This document shows positions 24,192 to 25,360 of a stretch of 25,360 nt of DNA, piece by piece. Source of the stretch: Bacteroidales bacterium (lineage in GTDB: Bacteria > Bacteroidota > Bacteroidia > Bacteroidales > Dysgonomonadaceae). A program made the translations under genes and the position numbers. Each line of letters opens with the position of its first letter. The stretch's first letter is position 1. The notes under the pieces are model-generated. The model saw nothing but the letters and a program-made list of their open reading frames with translations. It was not told the origin of the DNA and searched no databases. The stretch is taken from assembly GCA_012518155.1 (NCBI GenBank), contig JAAYTC010000020.1, positions 1 through 25,360 of the forward strand. Direction: 5' to 3'.

Positions 24192-25360
24192 TCAGTTCCG
24201 GAAAAAGACCGTCTCATCGATCGCGTCCACGATAATCGGTTTGGTCTTGTCGACCGTACCCGCCAATAAGTCTTTAGATAGTTGGTTAAGCACTTTACGT
24301 TGGATAACCCGCTTCACGGGCCTCGCGCCAAATTCGGGATCGAACCCCGCCTCAGCAATGCTCTTCAGCCCTTCCTCGGTATACTCCAACGTGATGCCGC
24401 TTTCGGCCAGCAAGTGCCCCACCCCTTCAAGCTGCAGGCGTACGATCTGTTCGATCTCGTGTTCCTTGAGCGGAGAGAATACCACGATCTCGTCGATACG
24501 GTTCAGGAACTCGGGGCGGATGCTCTGCTTAAGCATCGACAGTACCAGGTTCTTGGTATTCTCGATCACCTCCTCCCGGTTCAAAGGTGTGATCTTCTCG
24601 AAGTTCTCGCGGATCACGTCCGACCCCAGGTTGGATGTCATGATGATAATGGTGTTCTTGAAATTCACCACCCGCCCCTTGTTGTCGGTAAGCCTTCCAT
24701 CGTCCAGCACCTGCAGGAGGATATTGAACACGTCGGGGTGCGCCTTCTCGATCTCATCGAACAACACCACGGAGTACGGCTTGCGGCGAATCGCCTCGGT
24801 AAGCTGTCCCCCCTCGTCGTATCCCACGTACCCCGGAGGAGCACCGATAAGCCGTGTCGCGCTGAACTTCTCCTGGTACTCGCTCATATCGATACGGGTC
24901 ATCATGTTTTCGTCGTCGAACAGGTACTCGGCCAACGCCTTCGCCAATTCGGTCTTCCCCACGCCGGTGGTCCCCAGGAAGATAAACGATCCGATCGGCC
25001 GTTTGGGATCGCTCAATCCCGCCCGTGTACGCCTTACCGCATCGGCAACGGCCGTGATCGCTTCCTCTTGCCCTACCACTCGCTTGTGCAGTTCCTCTTC
25101 GAGGTGGAGCAACTTCTCCCGCTCGCTCTGCAACATGCGGCTCACCGGAATGCCGGTCCATCGTGATACCACATCGGCAATATCCTCGGCATCCACCTCT
25201 TCCTTGATCATCGCCCTGCCCCCTTGCCTCTGATGCAGTTGGCTCTGCAGCTCCTCGATCTCGTTCTCCTTCTCCTTGATACGGCCGTAGCGCAGTTCCG
25301 CCACCTTACCGTAATCCCCTTCCCGCTCGGCCCGGTCCGCCTCGAACTTGGCATTCTCGA
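24192..25360 (-). CDS. clpB: ATP-dependent chaperone ClpB (C-terminal part)
   Basis: ClpB is the hexameric AAA+ disaggregase that works with DnaK to rescue aggregated proteins. Only the C-terminal 388 or so residues are in the window, and the frame stays open across the right edge. The GTG at 25302-25304 is an internal Val codon, not a start, because the upstream residues (ADRAEREGDYGK) continue the family's middle domain. Seen in order are the end of the coiled-coil middle domain, the second-AAA region SRWTGIPVSRML, Walker A GTTGVGKTELAK, pore loop GYVGYDEGGQL, Walker B VVLFDEIEKAHPD, and the arginine-finger region RPEFLNRIDE. The C-terminal D2-small domain ends in the stop at 24192. Confidence 0.96.
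   Translation of the reverse strand, partial: ENAKFEADRAEREGDYGKVAELRYGRIKEKENEIEELQSQLHQRQGGRAMIKEEVDAEDIADVVSRWTGIPVSRMLQSEREKLLHLEEELHKRVVGQEEAITAVADAVRRTRAGLSDPKRPIGSFIFLGTTGVGKTELAKALAEYLFDDENMMTRIDMSEYQEKFSATRLIGAPPGYVGYDEGGQLTEAIRRKPYSVVLFDEIEKAHPDVFNILLQVLDDGRLTDNKGRVVNFKNTIIIMTSNLGSDVIRENFEKITPLNREEVIENTKNLVLSMLKQSIRPEFLNRIDEIVVFSPLKEHEIEQIVRLQLEGVGHLLAESGITLEYTEEGLKSIAEAGFDPEFGARPVKRVIQRKVLNQLSKDLLAGTVDKTKPIIVDAIDETVFFRN

Noticed and set aside
24241..25233. Long plus-strand open frames opposite clpB (330 and 294 codons)
   Set aside because: They are antisense to the strongly conserved AAA+ coding sequence, are rich in Ser/Arg with no domain-like pattern, and result from GC-skewed codon use in clpB.
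25302..25304. GTG as the clpB start
   Set aside because: The open frame continues to the window edge with middle-domain ClpB residues, so the gene is cut by the window and this codon is internal.

Overview
This 25.4 kb window looks like ordinary chromosome of a member of the Bacteroidetes, most likely order Bacteroidales. The evidence is the gene content and order (tig-clpP-clpX-recQ-dxs-trkA-trkH; galM-permease-galK; TetR-fabG-rluA), the lack of strong Shine-Dalgarno sequences, and several promoters of the phylum-specific type (TTTG, about 19-20 bp, then TAnnTTTG). A family such as Dysgonomonadaceae is possible but is only a guess. I see no rRNA, tRNA, CRISPR array, insertion sequence, transposase, phage gene or conjugation gene.

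Layout. (1) 30-2855, plus strand: a GT4 glycosyltransferase, a GH130 glycoside phosphorylase/hydrolase and a VOC-family metalloprotein, separated by two intergenic palindromes. A strong bidirectional terminator (2933-2983) follows. (2) 3000-6717, minus strand: galactose uptake and first catabolic steps, transcribed galM, FucP/GluP-type permease, galK, with no galT or galE in view. (3) 6923-9162, minus strand: a sugar nucleotidyltransferase with its own promoter and a CNNM/CorC membrane protein. (4) 9270-11331, minus strand: a TetR regulator, fabG and an RluA pseudouridine synthase in a tight run, with a candidate operator over the TetR promoter. (5) 11432-12963, minus strand: a CPBP membrane protease and a Cys-rich DUF3109 protein. 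(6) 13180-23991, plus strand: trigger factor, ClpP, ClpX (protein folding and turnover), RecQ (DNA repair), Dxs (isoprenoid precursors), TrkA and TrkH (potassium uptake). (7) 24192 to the window end, minus strand: the C-terminal part of ClpB.

The clearest unexplained signal is a dispersed palindromic element present twice in opposite orientation, near 1088-1199 and 24006-24174. The two copies share a core (GGCGT, then TCTGATAAGCTGTTTGAG, then TTATCAGATAG), but each has different outer arms that are still self-complementary. Other non-coding signals include a nested hairpin upstream of the VOC gene, a back-to-back promoter pair between the CPBP and tig genes with a GC-rich palindrome between them, a possible small structured RNA between clpX and recQ, and a sigma-54-like site upstream of clpP. 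The trigger factor also ends in a His/Asp/Glu-rich heptad repeat. I found no convincing new multi-gene system; the window is mainly housekeeping, and the interest lies in its intergenic DNA.
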